Source: Croceivirga sp009797885
Lineage (GTDB): Bacteria; Bacteroidota; Bacteroidia; Flavobacteriales; Flavobacteriaceae
Reading direction: 5' to 3'
Length of the DNA: 64,000 bases
Assembly (NCBI GenBank): GCA_045866215.1
Contig: AP035880.1
Span: 2,728,001-2,792,000 of the forward strand
Positions 1-7,705 of this stretch are shown here, in pieces (the first letter of the stretch is position 1; each line of letters opens with the position of its first letter). The notes beneath the pieces were generated by a model. That model saw only the letters and a list, made by a program, of their open reading frames with translations, did not search any database and was not told the DNA's origin. Both the position numbers and the translations under genes were made by a program.

Positions 1-843
1 CATAATCCAGGCCAGTTTCCCTTCGTCAATACCGTCTTTATCATAAATATAACCTCCAGAGTCGGAAAGTGTCAGCACTTTGCCGCCCAAATGCATTACT
101 TTTTCTGCAGCATATTGTGCAACGTTACCGGAACCGGAGATAATCACATTTTTTCCTTCAAAGGAATCGTTCTTGGTCCGGAGCATGCTATCCGCAAAAT
201 AGACCGTACCATAGCCTGTGGCCTCTGGTCGAATGAGTGAGCCCCCCCAGGACAATCCCTTGCCGGTCAAAACACCAGTGAACTCGTTCTTGATTTTTTT
301 GTACTTGCCAAACAGGAAACCGATTTCCCGGGCGCCCACGCCAATATCCCCGGCAGGAACGTCCGTATAGGGCCCAATGTGTTTGCTGAGTTCGCTCATA
401 AAAGCGTGGCAAAAGCGCATGACCTCATCATCGGATTTTCCTTTGGGATCAAAATCCGAACCTCCTTTACCACCCCCCATGGGCAAGGTGGTGAGGCTGT
501 TTTTGAATACCTGTTCAAATGCCAAAAACTTCAATACACTGGCATTTACCGTTGGATGGAAACGGAGCCCACCTTTGTAAGGCCCAATGGCCGAGTTCAT
601 CTGGATTCGGTATCCACGGTTTACATGGATTTCGCCCTTGTCATCTACCCAGGCCACCCGAAATGAAATCAATCGTTCGGGCTCCACCATTCTAAGCAAA
701 ATGTTTTTGCCGTGGTAAATGTCCTTCGTTACAATATAAGGTATAACGGTTTCGGCCACTTCTTGGACCGCTTGAATAAATTCTGGCTCATGACCATTTC
801 GGGCCTTCACCTCATCCATAAATGCTTTAATCTTTGCTTCCAT
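1..843 (-). CDS. gdhA: NADP-type glutamate dehydrogenase, 3' end cut by window
   Basis: The gene encodes the hexameric glutamate dehydrogenase that interconverts 2-oxoglutarate plus ammonia and glutamate in the cytoplasm. Reading leftward from the ATG at 843, 281 codons are present; the C-terminal part lies outside the window. Visible family hallmarks are the substrate-binding segment MNSAIGPYKGGLRFHP, the catalytic-lysine region TTLPMGGGKGGSDFDP, and the start of the nucleotide-binding fold (VIISGSGNVAQYAAEKV). A candidate promoter lies at 915-949. The gene follows the cystathionine synthase gene on the same strand with a 128-bp gap that holds an inverted repeat. Identification is secure; NADP rather than NAD preference is inferred from overall similarity to the GdhA type. 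Confidence 0.95.
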   Translation of the reverse strand, partial: MEAKIKAFMDEVKARNGHEPEFIQAVQEVAETVIPYIVTKDIYHGKNILLRMVEPERLISFRVAWVDDKGEIHVNRGYRIQMNSAIGPYKGGLRFHPTVNASVLKFLAFEQVFKNSLTTLPMGGGKGGSDFDPKGKSDDEVMRFCHAFMSELSKHIGPYTDVPAGDIGVGAREIGFLFGKYKKIKNEFTGVLTGKGLSWGGSLIRPEATGYGTVYFADSMLRTKNDSFEGKNVIISGSGNVAQYAAEKVMHLGGKVLTLSDSGGYIYDKDGIDEGKLAWIM

Positions 844-914
844 ATAAGGATTGGTAAATTGTTAATTATGACCTTCTTATTAGGGTCATTTTTATTGAAT
901 TAGGAATATGGGGG

Positions 915-949
915 CAAAAATATGTCAACTATATAATATGAAGCCCAAA
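915..949 (-). promoter_or_regulatory. candidate gdhA promoter
   Basis: On the minus strand there is TATTTTTG (915-922), matching the Bacteroidota -7 consensus TAnnTTTG, with TTTG (946-949) 23 bases upstream as a possible -33 element. Transcription would begin near 908, leaving a leader of about 65 bases. The spacing is at the long end of the accepted range. Confidence 0.45.
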
Positions 950-970
950 AATTGAAAATTTTTCAATTTT
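948..970 (-). terminator. candidate terminator after the cystathionine gamma-synthase gene
   Basis: An 11-bp perfect inverted repeat (AAAATTGAAAA and its complement) begins two bases after the stop codon and is followed by T residues on the minus strand. It is almost pure A/T, so the hairpin would be weak. It touches the putative gdhA -33 box. Confidence 0.4.
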
Positions 971-971
971 C

Positions 972-2126
972 TTAACCTATGGCCTGTTCCAGGTCGGTAA
1001 TGAGGTCCTCAATGGCCTCTATGCCAACGCTCAATCGAATAAGGGAATCCACTACGCCACTTTTTTCGCGTTCTTCCTTTGGAATACTGGCGTGGGTCAT
1101 ACTCGCCGGGTGGCCGGCCAAACTCTCCACCCCTCCCAAGGATTCTGCAAGGGTAAACACCCGTAGGTTTTCAACAATCTTTACAGCATCTTCGAACGAA
1201 CCTCCTTTTGGAATAAATGAAATCATCCCGCCAAAGTCATCCATTTGTGCCTTGGCAATAGCGTAATTGGGATGATCCTCAAATCCTGGCCAGTATACTT
1301 TTTCGATTTTGGGATGTTTCCTGAGATACTCGGCAATGGCTTTCCCATTTTCACAGTGCCGCTGCATTCGTACATGCAGGGTTTTGATACCACGAAGGGT
1401 TAAAAAACTGTCCATTGGCCCACAAACGGCACCGCTGGCATTTTGTATGAAATAGAGCTTTTCTGCCAATTCCTTATCCTTGACCACCAAGGCACCAACC
1501 ACTACATCGCTATGCCCGCCCAGGTATTTGGTAGCGGAATGCATCACAATATCAGCTCCCAGATCCAGTGGTCGCTGCAAGTAAGGTGTGGCAAAGGTAT
1601 TGTCCACGGCCAGCAGCAACCCCTTTTCCTTGGCGAGATCCGCAATGGATTTGATATCGATGATGTTCATCATGGGATTGGTAGGGGTTTCCACCCATAT
1701 CAATTTGGTTTTGTCGGTAATCTTCTCAGCAATCGTATCCACACTTTGCATCCCAATAAAATGGAAGGAGATGCCCAGCTTTTCATACACCTTCAAGAAC
1801 AGACGGTAACTTCCACCATAGAGATCATTTGTGGATATCACCTCATCCCCTGGCTCCAACAATTTAATTATGGCATCAATTGCCGATAGCCCACTTGCGA
1901 ATGCCAGACCATATGCCCCGTTCTCAATACTGGCCAATGAATTTTCCAGGGCGGTACGCGTGGGATTGGCACTTCTGGAATATTCAAAACCCTTATGTGC
2001 TCCCGGTGTGGACTGCGCATAAGTGGAGGTTTGATAGATGGGTGGCATTACGGCACCATAGGCAGCATCGGGTTGCTGGCCACCGTGAATGGTTTTGCTA
2101 TTGAATTTTAAATCTTTATCGTTCAT
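972..2126 (-). CDS. cystathionine gamma-synthase/lyase family PLP enzyme
   Basis: This 384-residue protein is a Cys/Met-metabolism PLP enzyme of fold type I. It probably makes cystathionine from an activated homoserine ester and cysteine, or cleaves cystathionine. The PLP-binding lysine is K200 in the motif HSATKYLGGHSD. The phosphate-binding region (FASGLSAIDA, about 76-85), the ring-stacking YGGSYRLF region and the D175-containing AVDNTFATPYLQ segment are all present. Length is normal for the family. Synthase, gamma-lyase and O-acetylhomoserine sulfhydrylase cannot be told apart safely by reading, so no symbol is given. A good promoter (TTG-N18-TAATTTTG) lies at 2152-2180. Confidence 0.9.
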   Translation of the reverse strand: MNDKDLKFNSKTIHGGQQPDAAYGAVMPPIYQTSTYAQSTPGAHKGFEYSRSANPTRTALENSLASIENGAYGLAFASGLSAIDAIIKLLEPGDEVISTNDLYGGSYRLFLKVYEKLGISFHFIGMQSVDTIAEKITDKTKLIWVETPTNPMMNIIDIKSIADLAKEKGLLLAVDNTFATPYLQRPLDLGADIVMHSATKYLGGHSDVVVGALVVKDKELAEKLYFIQNASGAVCGPMDSFLTLRGIKTLHVRMQRHCENGKAIAEYLRKHPKIEKVYWPGFEDHPNYAIAKAQMDDFGGMISFIPKGGSFEDAVKIVENLRVFTLAESLGGVESLAGHPASMTHASIPKEEREKSGVVDSLIRLSVGIEAIEDLITDLEQAIG

Positions 2127-2151
2127 GGAACCTTTGTTCGAAAGTTGGCTG

Positions 2152-2180
2152 CAAAATTACACTTTTACCGCTCGGCTCAA
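2152..2180 (-). promoter_or_regulatory. candidate promoter of the cystathionine gamma-synthase gene
   Basis: The minus strand carries TAATTTTG (2152-2159), an exact TAnnTTTG match, and TTG (2178-2180) 18 bases upstream. The predicted start is about 20 bases from the ATG at 2126. The -33 part lies inside the end of the DinB gene. Confidence 0.55.
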
Positions 2181-2630
2181 TGCTAAGATATTCCCAAGGT
2201 GCAATCCCTCATGAAAAACATTGAAGGCAATGGCGTCCTCAACGGAGTTGAGTTCCACCTTTGGAGTGGTCATGTAGGAATTAAAATTTAGAAAGGTCCC
2301 ACTTTGGTAATCTTCAACGGTCTTTTCGGGCAGTCTAAAAAGCGCCGTCCGTATTTCAGCAAGTTCCATTTCGCTGGGTACACCAGAGGGAAAGGTTCCC
2401 TTTTGATATTTGGAAACCAATACCGGTGAGACAATCAAGGGTAGTCCACTGAGCCCATAGACCAGTTTTTGTTGGGTGACCACTACATGGGCAATGTTCC
2501 ACCAGATGTTGTTGTTGAATCCTTTGGGGATTTTATGGAGTAACTCCGCTGGAGTATCCATCAAATACCGATATAGGATTTTTCTATTCTGTCGAGTAAT
2601 CGTAAAGAGTTGCTCCATGGCTTGAGACAT
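2157..2630 (-). CDS. DinB-family four-helix protein
   Basis: The 157-residue protein is a DinB/YfiT-like putative metal-dependent enzyme of the four-helix bundle type. The three metal-binding histidines expected for the family are visible as H48 (WNIAHV) and H140/H144 (FHEGLHLG). Some relatives are bacillithiol- or mycothiol-linked transferases, but no substrate can be assigned here. It starts at the ATG at 2630, with an alternative ATG four codons in. It is divergent from an ArsR-type regulator with only 48 bp between them, and an interrupted palindrome lies in that gap, so regulation by the neighbour is likely. Confidence 0.85.
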   Translation of the reverse strand: MSQAMEQLFTITRQNRKILYRYLMDTPAELLHKIPKGFNNNIWWNIAHVVVTQQKLVYGLSGLPLIVSPVLVSKYQKGTFPSGVPSEMELAEIRTALFRLPEKTVEDYQSGTFLNFNSYMTTPKVELNSVEDAIAFNVFHEGLHLGNILALSRAVKV

Positions 2631-2632
2631 TC

Positions 2633-2652
2633 ATATCTAATTTTCTAGATAT
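2633..2652. promoter_or_regulatory. interrupted palindrome, candidate ArsR operator
   Basis: Perfect 7-base arms ATATCTA and TAGATAT are separated by six bases. The site sits between the divergent DinB gene and ArsR-like gene, 27 bases upstream of the regulator's start codon, where an autoregulatory operator is expected. Confidence 0.5.
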
Positions 2653-2666
2653 ATAAATATATTGTT

Positions 2667-2674
2667 TATCTTCG
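2667..2674 (+). promoter_or_regulatory. candidate -7 element of the ArsR-like gene
   Basis: TATCTTCG differs by one base from TAnnTTTG and ends four bases before the GTG start codon. If it is used, the transcript would be leaderless or nearly so. No good -33 element is seen. Confidence 0.35.
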
Positions 2675-2678
2675 CAAA

Positions 2679-2981
2679 GTGAATATAGTTGAAATAAGTA
2701 AAATATTGTCCAATAAGACCCGGGTTCAAATCCTTAAATGGCTCAAGGATCCGGAAGGAAATTTCCCTCCCCACCAAGACATTGACCATTTTGATGATGG
2801 CGTATGCGTAGGGTTTATCCAAGATAAAACGGGATTGTCCCAGTCTACGATTTCAACCTATTTAAACGCGATGCAAAACGCCAATTTGGTAATTCCCACA
2901 AGGCATGGGAAGTGGACCTATTATCGAAGAAATGAAGAAGTGATACGAGACTATTTGGAAACCTTAAAAAAGGAACTTTAA
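2679..2981 (+). CDS. ArsR-type winged-helix regulator
   Basis: The 100-residue protein has the ArsR/HTH_5 layout: a first helix with the motif ILSNKTRVQILKWL, a recognition helix around LSQSTISTYLNAMQNANLV, and a wing with the motif GKWTYYRRNEE. It should bind DNA as a dimer. A Cys-based metal site is not evident, since the single Cys lies outside the classic alpha-3 CxC position. The start is GTG at 2679; there is no better ATG. The gene is divergent from a DinB gene, a common pairing in Bacteroidota, and is likely to regulate it and itself. Confidence 0.85.
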   Translation: MNIVEISKILSNKTRVQILKWLKDPEGNFPPHQDIDHFDDGVCVGFIQDKTGLSQSTISTYLNAMQNANLVIPTRHGKWTYYRRNEEVIRDYLETLKKEL

Positions 2982-3040
2982 TTTTTTTTTGACCCGAACA
3001 TATCTAGATTTTGCGAATTATAAATATTAAAACAAATACT

Positions 3041-3169
3041 ATGGATTGTAGCATTGCGTGTAGGGCAGCTGTAAAAACCGATAGGGAGGGAAATAGGACA
3101 TCCCGATTGACAAAGTGGTTGCAACGAATTAGAATTGAAGGAGCGGGAGAACTATCAAAAACCAAATAA
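3041..3169 (+). CDS. possible small protein, 42 residues
   Basis: An ATG-initiated reading frame begins MDCSIACRAAVK and ends KTK three bases before the racemase start. It is rich in Arg and Lys and matches no family I recognise. The spacing (after the regulator, directly before the racemase) would suit a small translated leader or a short real gene. The codon choice (AGG and CGA arginines) is unlike the neighbours, so it may be noise. Confidence 0.25.
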   Translation: MDCSIACRAAVKTDREGNRTSRLTKWLQRIRIEGAGELSKTK

Positions 3170-3172
3170 ACG

Positions 3173-3868
3173 ATGATGAAAACCATTGGATTGATTGGAG
3201 GAATGAGTTGGCAATCCTCCAAATTCTATTATGAATACCTGAACCAAATTGTGGCAGAAAGACTTGGCGGTTCGCACTCGGCAAGGATTTTAATGAGTTC
3301 CGTTGACTTTTCAGGGATTGAGAGACTCTCTTTTGAAGGCGATTGGGATGCCATAGGCCAATTAATGGCTAAAGAGGCCAAACGACTTGAAACCGCAGGA
3401 TCGGATGTGGTTATTTTGGGGACCAACACCATACATCTTGTGGCGGAATACATCAATCGGGCCATTTCAGTGCCATTTTTGCACATTGCCACCGCTACAG
3501 GTGCTGCCATTAGCGAAAGGAAACTTAAAAAAGTGGGACTTTTGGGAACCCAATTCACCATGGAGAAGGATTTTTATACCAAAATCCTGACCGAGGATTT
3601 CAATTTAGAGGTGCTTGTTCCTTCCCCGGAAGAAAGGGTCTATTTACAGGACTTGATTTATGGCCAGCTGGTCAAGGGCGTATTTACAAATGAGGCCAAG
3701 GAACGGTGTTTGGAAATCATTGGGAACCTAAAAAAAGAAGGTGCCGAAGGTGTTATCCTGGGATGTACGGAATTGCCCATTCTGATTCCGGGAGCGGAGG
3801 TCGCCATTCCCACTTTTGATACCACAATGCTTCACTCCAAGGCAGCCGTGGATTTTGCCATGCGTTGA
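3173..3868 (+). CDS. aspartate/glutamate (broad-specificity amino acid) racemase
   Basis: The 231-residue protein belongs to the Asp/Glu/hydantoin racemase family, which uses two opposed acid/base residues and no cofactor. The N-terminus (MMKTIGLIGGMSWQSS) is like E. coli YgeA. The second catalytic Cys is C198 in ILGCTELPIL. The first position is Thr (T84 in LGTNTIH) rather than Cys, as in YgeA-type broad-specificity racemases. It probably makes D-amino acids or acts in their turnover. It starts at 3173; the second codon is also ATG. It follows the ArsR-type gene on the same strand and may share its control. Confidence 0.85.
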   Translation: MMKTIGLIGGMSWQSSKFYYEYLNQIVAERLGGSHSARILMSSVDFSGIERLSFEGDWDAIGQLMAKEAKRLETAGSDVVILGTNTIHLVAEYINRAISVPFLHIATATGAAISERKLKKVGLLGTQFTMEKDFYTKILTEDFNLEVLVPSPEERVYLQDLIYGQLVKGVFTNEAKERCLEIIGNLKKEGAEGVILGCTELPILIPGAEVAIPTFDTTMLHSKAAVDFAMR

Positions 3869-3889
3869 AAAATCGAAGTTAACGTGAAC

Positions 3890-4027
3890 TCGATACAAGA
3901 AAATTACGTCATTTTGAGTGTTTTTGCGATAGCAAAAATGTATCGAAAACAAGTAATTTTCTTGCAAAATCCTAATTTCGATACAATTTTTCTTCATTCC
4001 ATTACGAAAAACCACTCAATTTGACGG
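3890..4027. repeat. two inverted copies of a flavobacterial intergenic repeat
   Basis: The gap after the racemase gene holds two related units facing each other. The left unit reads CGTCATTTTGAGTG...ATGTATCGA on the plus strand; the right reads CGTCAAATTGAGTG...TGTATCGA on the minus strand (3978-4027). A perfect 12-bp inverted pair, CAAGAAAATTAC (3896-3907) and its complement (3953-3964), encloses a small hairpin (3921-3938). A related unit lies at 44902-45036. These resemble the dispersed REP-like repeats common between flavobacterial genes. Confidence 0.6.
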
Positions 4028-4086
4028 ATTTTGGTTGATAAAAAATGATGTCGACTCATGTTAAGTTATACTTAGAGAAGAACGAA

Positions 4087-4689
4087 ATGAAAATACTGAT
4101 AGTAGGGGGAAATGGGACCATAGGAAGAAAAGTTGCCGCCCATTTTAGAACGGACCATACGGTTATTGTTGCCGGAAGGACAAAGGGTGATGTTTCCGTG
4201 GATGTGGAATCCAGTGCCTCAATTGAAAACATGTTTGCCCAGACCGGTACCGTGGATGCCATGATCTGTATTGCGGGAGAAGCAAAATGGGCTACCTTCC
4301 GAACACTCAGTGAAGAGGATTATTATATCGGATTCAAAAGTAAACTCATGGGGCAGGTAAATCTTACCAGAATCGGTCAATCGTATCTAAACCCCAATGG
4401 TTCCATAACCTTGACCACGGGAATTCTAGCAGATGACCCTGTTGAAAAAACGGCAAGTGCAGCTATGGTAAACGGGGCAATTCATAGCTTTGTAAAAGCG
4501 GCATCTTTGGAATTGGTCAATGGGTTGCGCTTGAATGCGGTTTCGGCCGGTATGGTCGAGGATGCCTATGAAAAATACAAGGATTATTTTCCAGGGCACA
4601 ATCCAGTTTCAATGACCAAGGTGGTCAACGGTTACGTGAGGAGTGTACTGGGAAAGGACAATGGTAACATCATCCGCATTTACGAATAG
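4087..4689 (+). CDS. short atypical SDR-family oxidoreductase
   Basis: This protein of 200 residues is a short-chain dehydrogenase/reductase with an N-terminal Rossmann fold. The nucleotide-binding Gly-rich turn is GGNGTIGRKV, right at the start (MKILIVGGNG). The usual YxxxK catalytic pair is not seen; the matching region reads SAAMVNGAIHSFVKAAS, as in a subgroup of short, Tyr-lacking SDRs. I chose the ATG at 4087 because it gives the normal N-terminus and follows an AGAAG-like stretch; the in-frame ATG at 4045 adds 14 residues unlike the family. It is followed 30 bp later by the ArsC-like gene. Confidence 0.8.
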   Translation: MKILIVGGNGTIGRKVAAHFRTDHTVIVAGRTKGDVSVDVESSASIENMFAQTGTVDAMICIAGEAKWATFRTLSEEDYYIGFKSKLMGQVNLTRIGQSYLNPNGSITLTTGILADDPVEKTASAAMVNGAIHSFVKAASLELVNGLRLNAVSAGMVEDAYEKYKDYFPGHNPVSMTKVVNGYVRSVLGKDNGNIIRIYE

Positions 4690-4719
4690 GAAATCAAATT
4701 TTAATAGAAAATCAAACGT

Positions 4720-5073
4720 ATGAAAAAGATATTCCACTTGGAGAGCTGTAAAACCTGCCAAAAGATTTTGGCGGAACTTCAACCTTTGGATGGGGTTGAG
4801 GTGAGGGAAATCAAGTCAAAAGGAGTAAGCCCGGAAGAGCTGGAGGAAATGAGGGCATTGACGGACTCCTATGAATCCCTGTTCAGCAGACGCGCGATGT
4901 TGTTTCGTCAACGTGGTTTGAACAATCAGGAATTGGGGGAGGACGATTATAAAAACCTCATTTTGGAACACTACACCTTTTTAAAGCGTCCTGTGGTCGT
5001 GGTGGATGACCAAATCTTTATTGGCAATGCCAAAAAACAGGTTGAAGGTGCCAAGGCCGCCTTGCACGGATGA
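4720..5073 (+). CDS. ArsC/Spx-family thioredoxin-fold protein
   Basis: The 117-residue protein has the arsenate reductase (ArsC)/Spx fold. A redox CxxC is visible as C10-x-x-C13 in LESCKTCQKI, and the C-terminal conserved block is FLKRPVVVVDDQIFIGN. The CxxC makes it more like the Spx/YffB branch than plasmid ArsC, which has a single catalytic Cys. Whether it reduces arsenate, another thiol substrate, or acts as a regulator is not clear. Its stop codon overlaps the start of the downstream DMT transporter (ATGA at 5070-5073), so the two are translationally coupled. Confidence 0.8.
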   Translation: MKKIFHLESCKTCQKILAELQPLDGVEVREIKSKGVSPEELEEMRALTDSYESLFSRRAMLFRQRGLNNQELGEDDYKNLILEHYTFLKRPVVVVDDQIFIGNAKKQVEGAKAALHG

Positions 5074-5963
5074 GCAAACGCAACCTTGCCTTTTTGGCCG
5101 CCATTGGGGCCACTATAATTTACGGTATTAACCATACCATCGCAAAAGGGGTAATGCCCACTTATGTTACCCCATTTGCCTTTATTTTTCTGCGCGTGGT
5201 AGGCGCTGCCATCCTTTTTTGGGGGATTTCCTTTTTGGGTCCCAAGGAAAGGATAGCGCATAAGGATTGGTTGCGAATGGTTGTCGCCGCATTATTGGGC
5301 ATGGTCATCAATATGCTCTCCTTTTTTAAAGGTTTGGAACTGTCCACGCCCATAAACAGTGCAGTGCTCATTACCATTAGTCCCATTATCGTGGTCGTCC
5401 TCAGTGCCGTGTTTTTGGAAGAACGGATTACAAAAAACAAGGGGTTTGGTATTGCCCTTGGATTTATAGGGGCCCTTATGCTTGTCCTTTTTGGTGCGGA
5501 AATACGGAAGGATGCCCCTAATATCCCTTTGGGAAACAGCCTATTTATTCTTAATTCGCTGGCCTATGCGGGCTATTTGATCGTAGCCAAAAAACTGGTG
5601 GAAAAATACCATCCCTTTACCTTAATGCGTTGGCTGTTCACCATTGCGGTTATCATTAATTTCCCCGTCACTTTCAGCGATTTTCTGGAGATTGAATGGG
5701 CTACCATGCCGCTTTGGGCCTATGGCGTGATTGCCTTTGTCGTTGTAGGGACAACTTTCTGCACCTATTTGTTCAACATTTTTGCCATGACCGAGTTAAG
5801 GGCAAGTACCATCGGGGCTTTCATCTATGTGCAACCACTTTTCGGAATTCTTTTTGCGTTGCTAACAGGAAAGGATACGCTGACCTTAGTAAAAATTTTG
5901 GCTGCTTCCCTGGTTTTACTGGGGGTGTATTTGGCAAGTAGGAAGGTTAGGGCAAGGCCTTAA
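5070..5963 (+). CDS. EamA-family (DMT) transporter, ten membrane segments
   Basis: The 297-residue inner-membrane protein is a drug/metabolite transporter with two EamA repeats of five helices each. The first repeat begins LAFLAAIGATIIYGINHTI and ends near 140; the second covers roughly 155-290. Such proteins export small metabolites; the substrate is unknown. Coupling to the ArsC-like gene by a 4-base overlap suggests a shared role, for example thiol, oxyanion or amino-acid stress, but this is inference. The 3' end overlaps the convergent DUF763 gene by 4 bases. Confidence 0.85.
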   Translation: MSKRNLAFLAAIGATIIYGINHTIAKGVMPTYVTPFAFIFLRVVGAAILFWGISFLGPKERIAHKDWLRMVVAALLGMVINMLSFFKGLELSTPINSAVLITISPIIVVVLSAVFLEERITKNKGFGIALGFIGALMLVLFGAEIRKDAPNIPLGNSLFILNSLAYAGYLIVAKKLVEKYHPFTLMRWLFTIAVIINFPVTFSDFLEIEWATMPLWAYGVIAFVVVGTTFCTYLFNIFAMTELRASTIGAFIYVQPLFGILFALLTGKDTLTLVKILAASLVLLGVYLASRKVRARP

Positions 5964-7177
5964 TCGTTAAAATCCTCAAATAAATTCAATTGCTTACCCT
6001 TGGGAGGTTTGGCATAACCAAAAACACTCCGTCCCCTATAGGTGTGGGATGCTTCATTTTCTTTTTTGACCAAGGCATCAAAATTTTGATTGGGGACAAA
6101 ATGCTTTTCTGCCCTTTGTGCCATTTCGGTGAGTTTCTGAATTGCCTTTAATTTATCCGTTCTACCAATTTTGGCCTTGTCCACCGCGGTTTTCATGGTC
6201 ATGATGACCTCATCATACACTTTGGTCGGTACGGGAAAAGGGGTAGCATCCTTACCACCATGGGCAAAGGCAAATCGGGCCGGATCTGCAAAACATGAAG
6301 GTGTACCATGGATGACTTCGCTCACCAGGGTAAGGGATTGTAATGTTCTTGGTCCAAGGCCCTTTAGCAATAAAAGTTCCTCAAATTGTTGGGTTTCATT
6401 TTCCTGGGCCAACCAGAGGACACTTCCCAATCGTTTCAGGTCAACATCCTTGGCCTTGATATTGTGATACCCAGGGACGATCAAATGGGGAAGTTCTTTG
6501 ATGATTTTGTCCGGATGTTCCTTTGATATTTCCAGGATGGCATTTTGGGTCACCTCGGCTTCTTTATGGACAAGATTCAGGATATTTCCGTGGTGTTCAC
6601 CACAAACGGCGGTATGGGGTTCCCGCACAAAATTGGTCATGGAACCAGAATGCCAATGATAGCGCCTGGCCTTACCATTTTTTGGATTCATCCCCTGTTG
6701 TACTACGGTCCACGCTCCCGTATCCGTTACCAAAAAATTGTGGATGTACAATTGATATCCATCCTGTAGGGCGGTGTTGTCCACTTTGGCACTGAGCTTA
6801 CTGTTCCGCGCCAGTTCGTTGCCATCCAGGCCGGTCTTCATCCCTACTTGGATAAGTTCCTGTGGGGTTTTTAAGGAATGTTTTCCCTTGCCCCCACAGA
6901 CATAGATACCCAGTTGCTGTGAAACCGGGGCAATAACCTGTTTCAAAACATTTAAAACCGTAGTGGTAACACCGGAAGAGTTCCAGTCCATACCAATGAC
7001 CGTACCAAAACTTTGGAACCAGAAAGGATGGGCCAAACGCTCTATAAAGCCTTCTTTCCCATGTTCATGGATAATGGCTTCTACCATGGGAAGGGCGAGC
7101 CCCTTCATTCTATTGAAGAGCCAGGGTGGTACATGGCCACCATGCAAGGTCAAATCTGCTGTTCCGGAACGGGCCAT
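5960..7177 (-). CDS. DUF763 family protein with a helix-hairpin-helix-like motif
   Basis: The 405-residue protein matches the DUF763 family, known mainly from archaea, thermophiles and scattered bacteria, with no proven function. Its start MARSGTADLTLHGGHVPPWL is typical. The N-terminal half contains HPFWFQSFGTVIGMDWNSSGV and repeated Gly/His segments that could bind a nucleotide or metal. Around residues 268-287, LLLLKGLGPRTLQSLTLVSE reads like a helix-hairpin-helix DNA-binding motif (GLGPRT hairpin), which suggests a nucleic-acid role. The C-terminus is charged. It overlaps the transporter gene tail-to-tail by 4 bases. Confidence 0.8.
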   Translation of the reverse strand: MARSGTADLTLHGGHVPPWLFNRMKGLALPMVEAIIHEHGKEGFIERLAHPFWFQSFGTVIGMDWNSSGVTTTVLNVLKQVIAPVSQQLGIYVCGGKGKHSLKTPQELIQVGMKTGLDGNELARNSKLSAKVDNTALQDGYQLYIHNFLVTDTGAWTVVQQGMNPKNGKARRYHWHSGSMTNFVREPHTAVCGEHHGNILNLVHKEAEVTQNAILEISKEHPDKIIKELPHLIVPGYHNIKAKDVDLKRLGSVLWLAQENETQQFEELLLLKGLGPRTLQSLTLVSEVIHGTPSCFADPARFAFAHGGKDATPFPVPTKVYDEVIMTMKTAVDKAKIGRTDKLKAIQKLTEMAQRAEKHFVPNQNFDALVKKENEASHTYRGRSVFGYAKPPKGKQLNLFEDFND

Positions 7178-7219
7178 TGAAAAATGGTTTCCTTAAAGAT
7201 AGGGGATTCGACAAACAAC

Positions 7220-7693
7220 TTATAGGTCCACAGGCCTTTTGGCAAACTTTCGGGTATCAGCCTTGGTCAAGACCCTAAAATCGGTGTCTTTTGGGATTGC
7301 ATTAAATCGTGCAAGGATTTCCTTTGGTAGGTCCGTTAGTTTTCGAGTCTTTAAATCCATCCAACCCCCCATGAGTTCCGTATGGGCAAAGTTTTTTCCG
7401 TTGGCATCATAGAAGTCGTGATGAAATTCAAAAAACTTTCCATCCCCACTTAATCCCTTTAGGCCCAGGGAAACCTTTATGGGCTTACCAGGAAAGACCT
7501 CCTTGAAATAATAGATGTGTTCGTAGAAAACAACGGGACCAATTTGATGGGATGCCATATATTTTTGGTCAAAACCCACACTGGCCAAGAAGTCGACCCG
7601 GGTATGGCTGCCAAAATCCAAATAAGCGGAATTGGCCAAATGCCTGTTCGCGTCCATATCACTCCATCGAATCTCAATTTCCTTAAAAAACAT
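7220..7693 (-). CDS. acyl-CoA thioesterase, hotdog fold (4HBT)
   Basis: The 157-residue protein is a 4-hydroxybenzoyl-CoA-type thioesterase. The signature region IRWSDMDANRHLANSAYLDF at the N-terminus carries the conserved Asp/Asn/His positions of YbgC/FadM-like enzymes. It should hydrolyse acyl-CoA or acyl-ACP; chain length cannot be told. It is divergent from a nitronate monooxygenase gene across 99 bp that contains a perfect 14-bp palindrome. Confidence 0.85.
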   Translation of the reverse strand: MFFKEIEIRWSDMDANRHLANSAYLDFGSHTRVDFLASVGFDQKYMASHQIGPVVFYEHIYYFKEVFPGKPIKVSLGLKGLSGDGKFFEFHHDFYDANGKNFAHTELMGGWMDLKTRKLTDLPKEILARFNAIPKDTDFRVLTKADTRKFAKRPVDL

Positions 7694-7705
7694 AGGCTAA
7701 AAATA

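Noticed and set aside
1443..1889. 148-codon open frame on the plus strand
   Set aside because: It is antisense to the cystathionine synthase gene, has no family resemblance, and its length follows from the host gene's codon bias.
2718..2732. GGTTCAAATCC resembling a tRNA T-loop
   Set aside because: It lies inside the ArsR-like coding sequence, and no matching acceptor stem or anticodon arm is found around it.
4045..4086. Upstream ATG extending the SDR-family protein by 14 residues
   Set aside because: The extra residues precede the first beta strand of the Rossmann fold and are unlike family members; the ATG at 4087 fits better.
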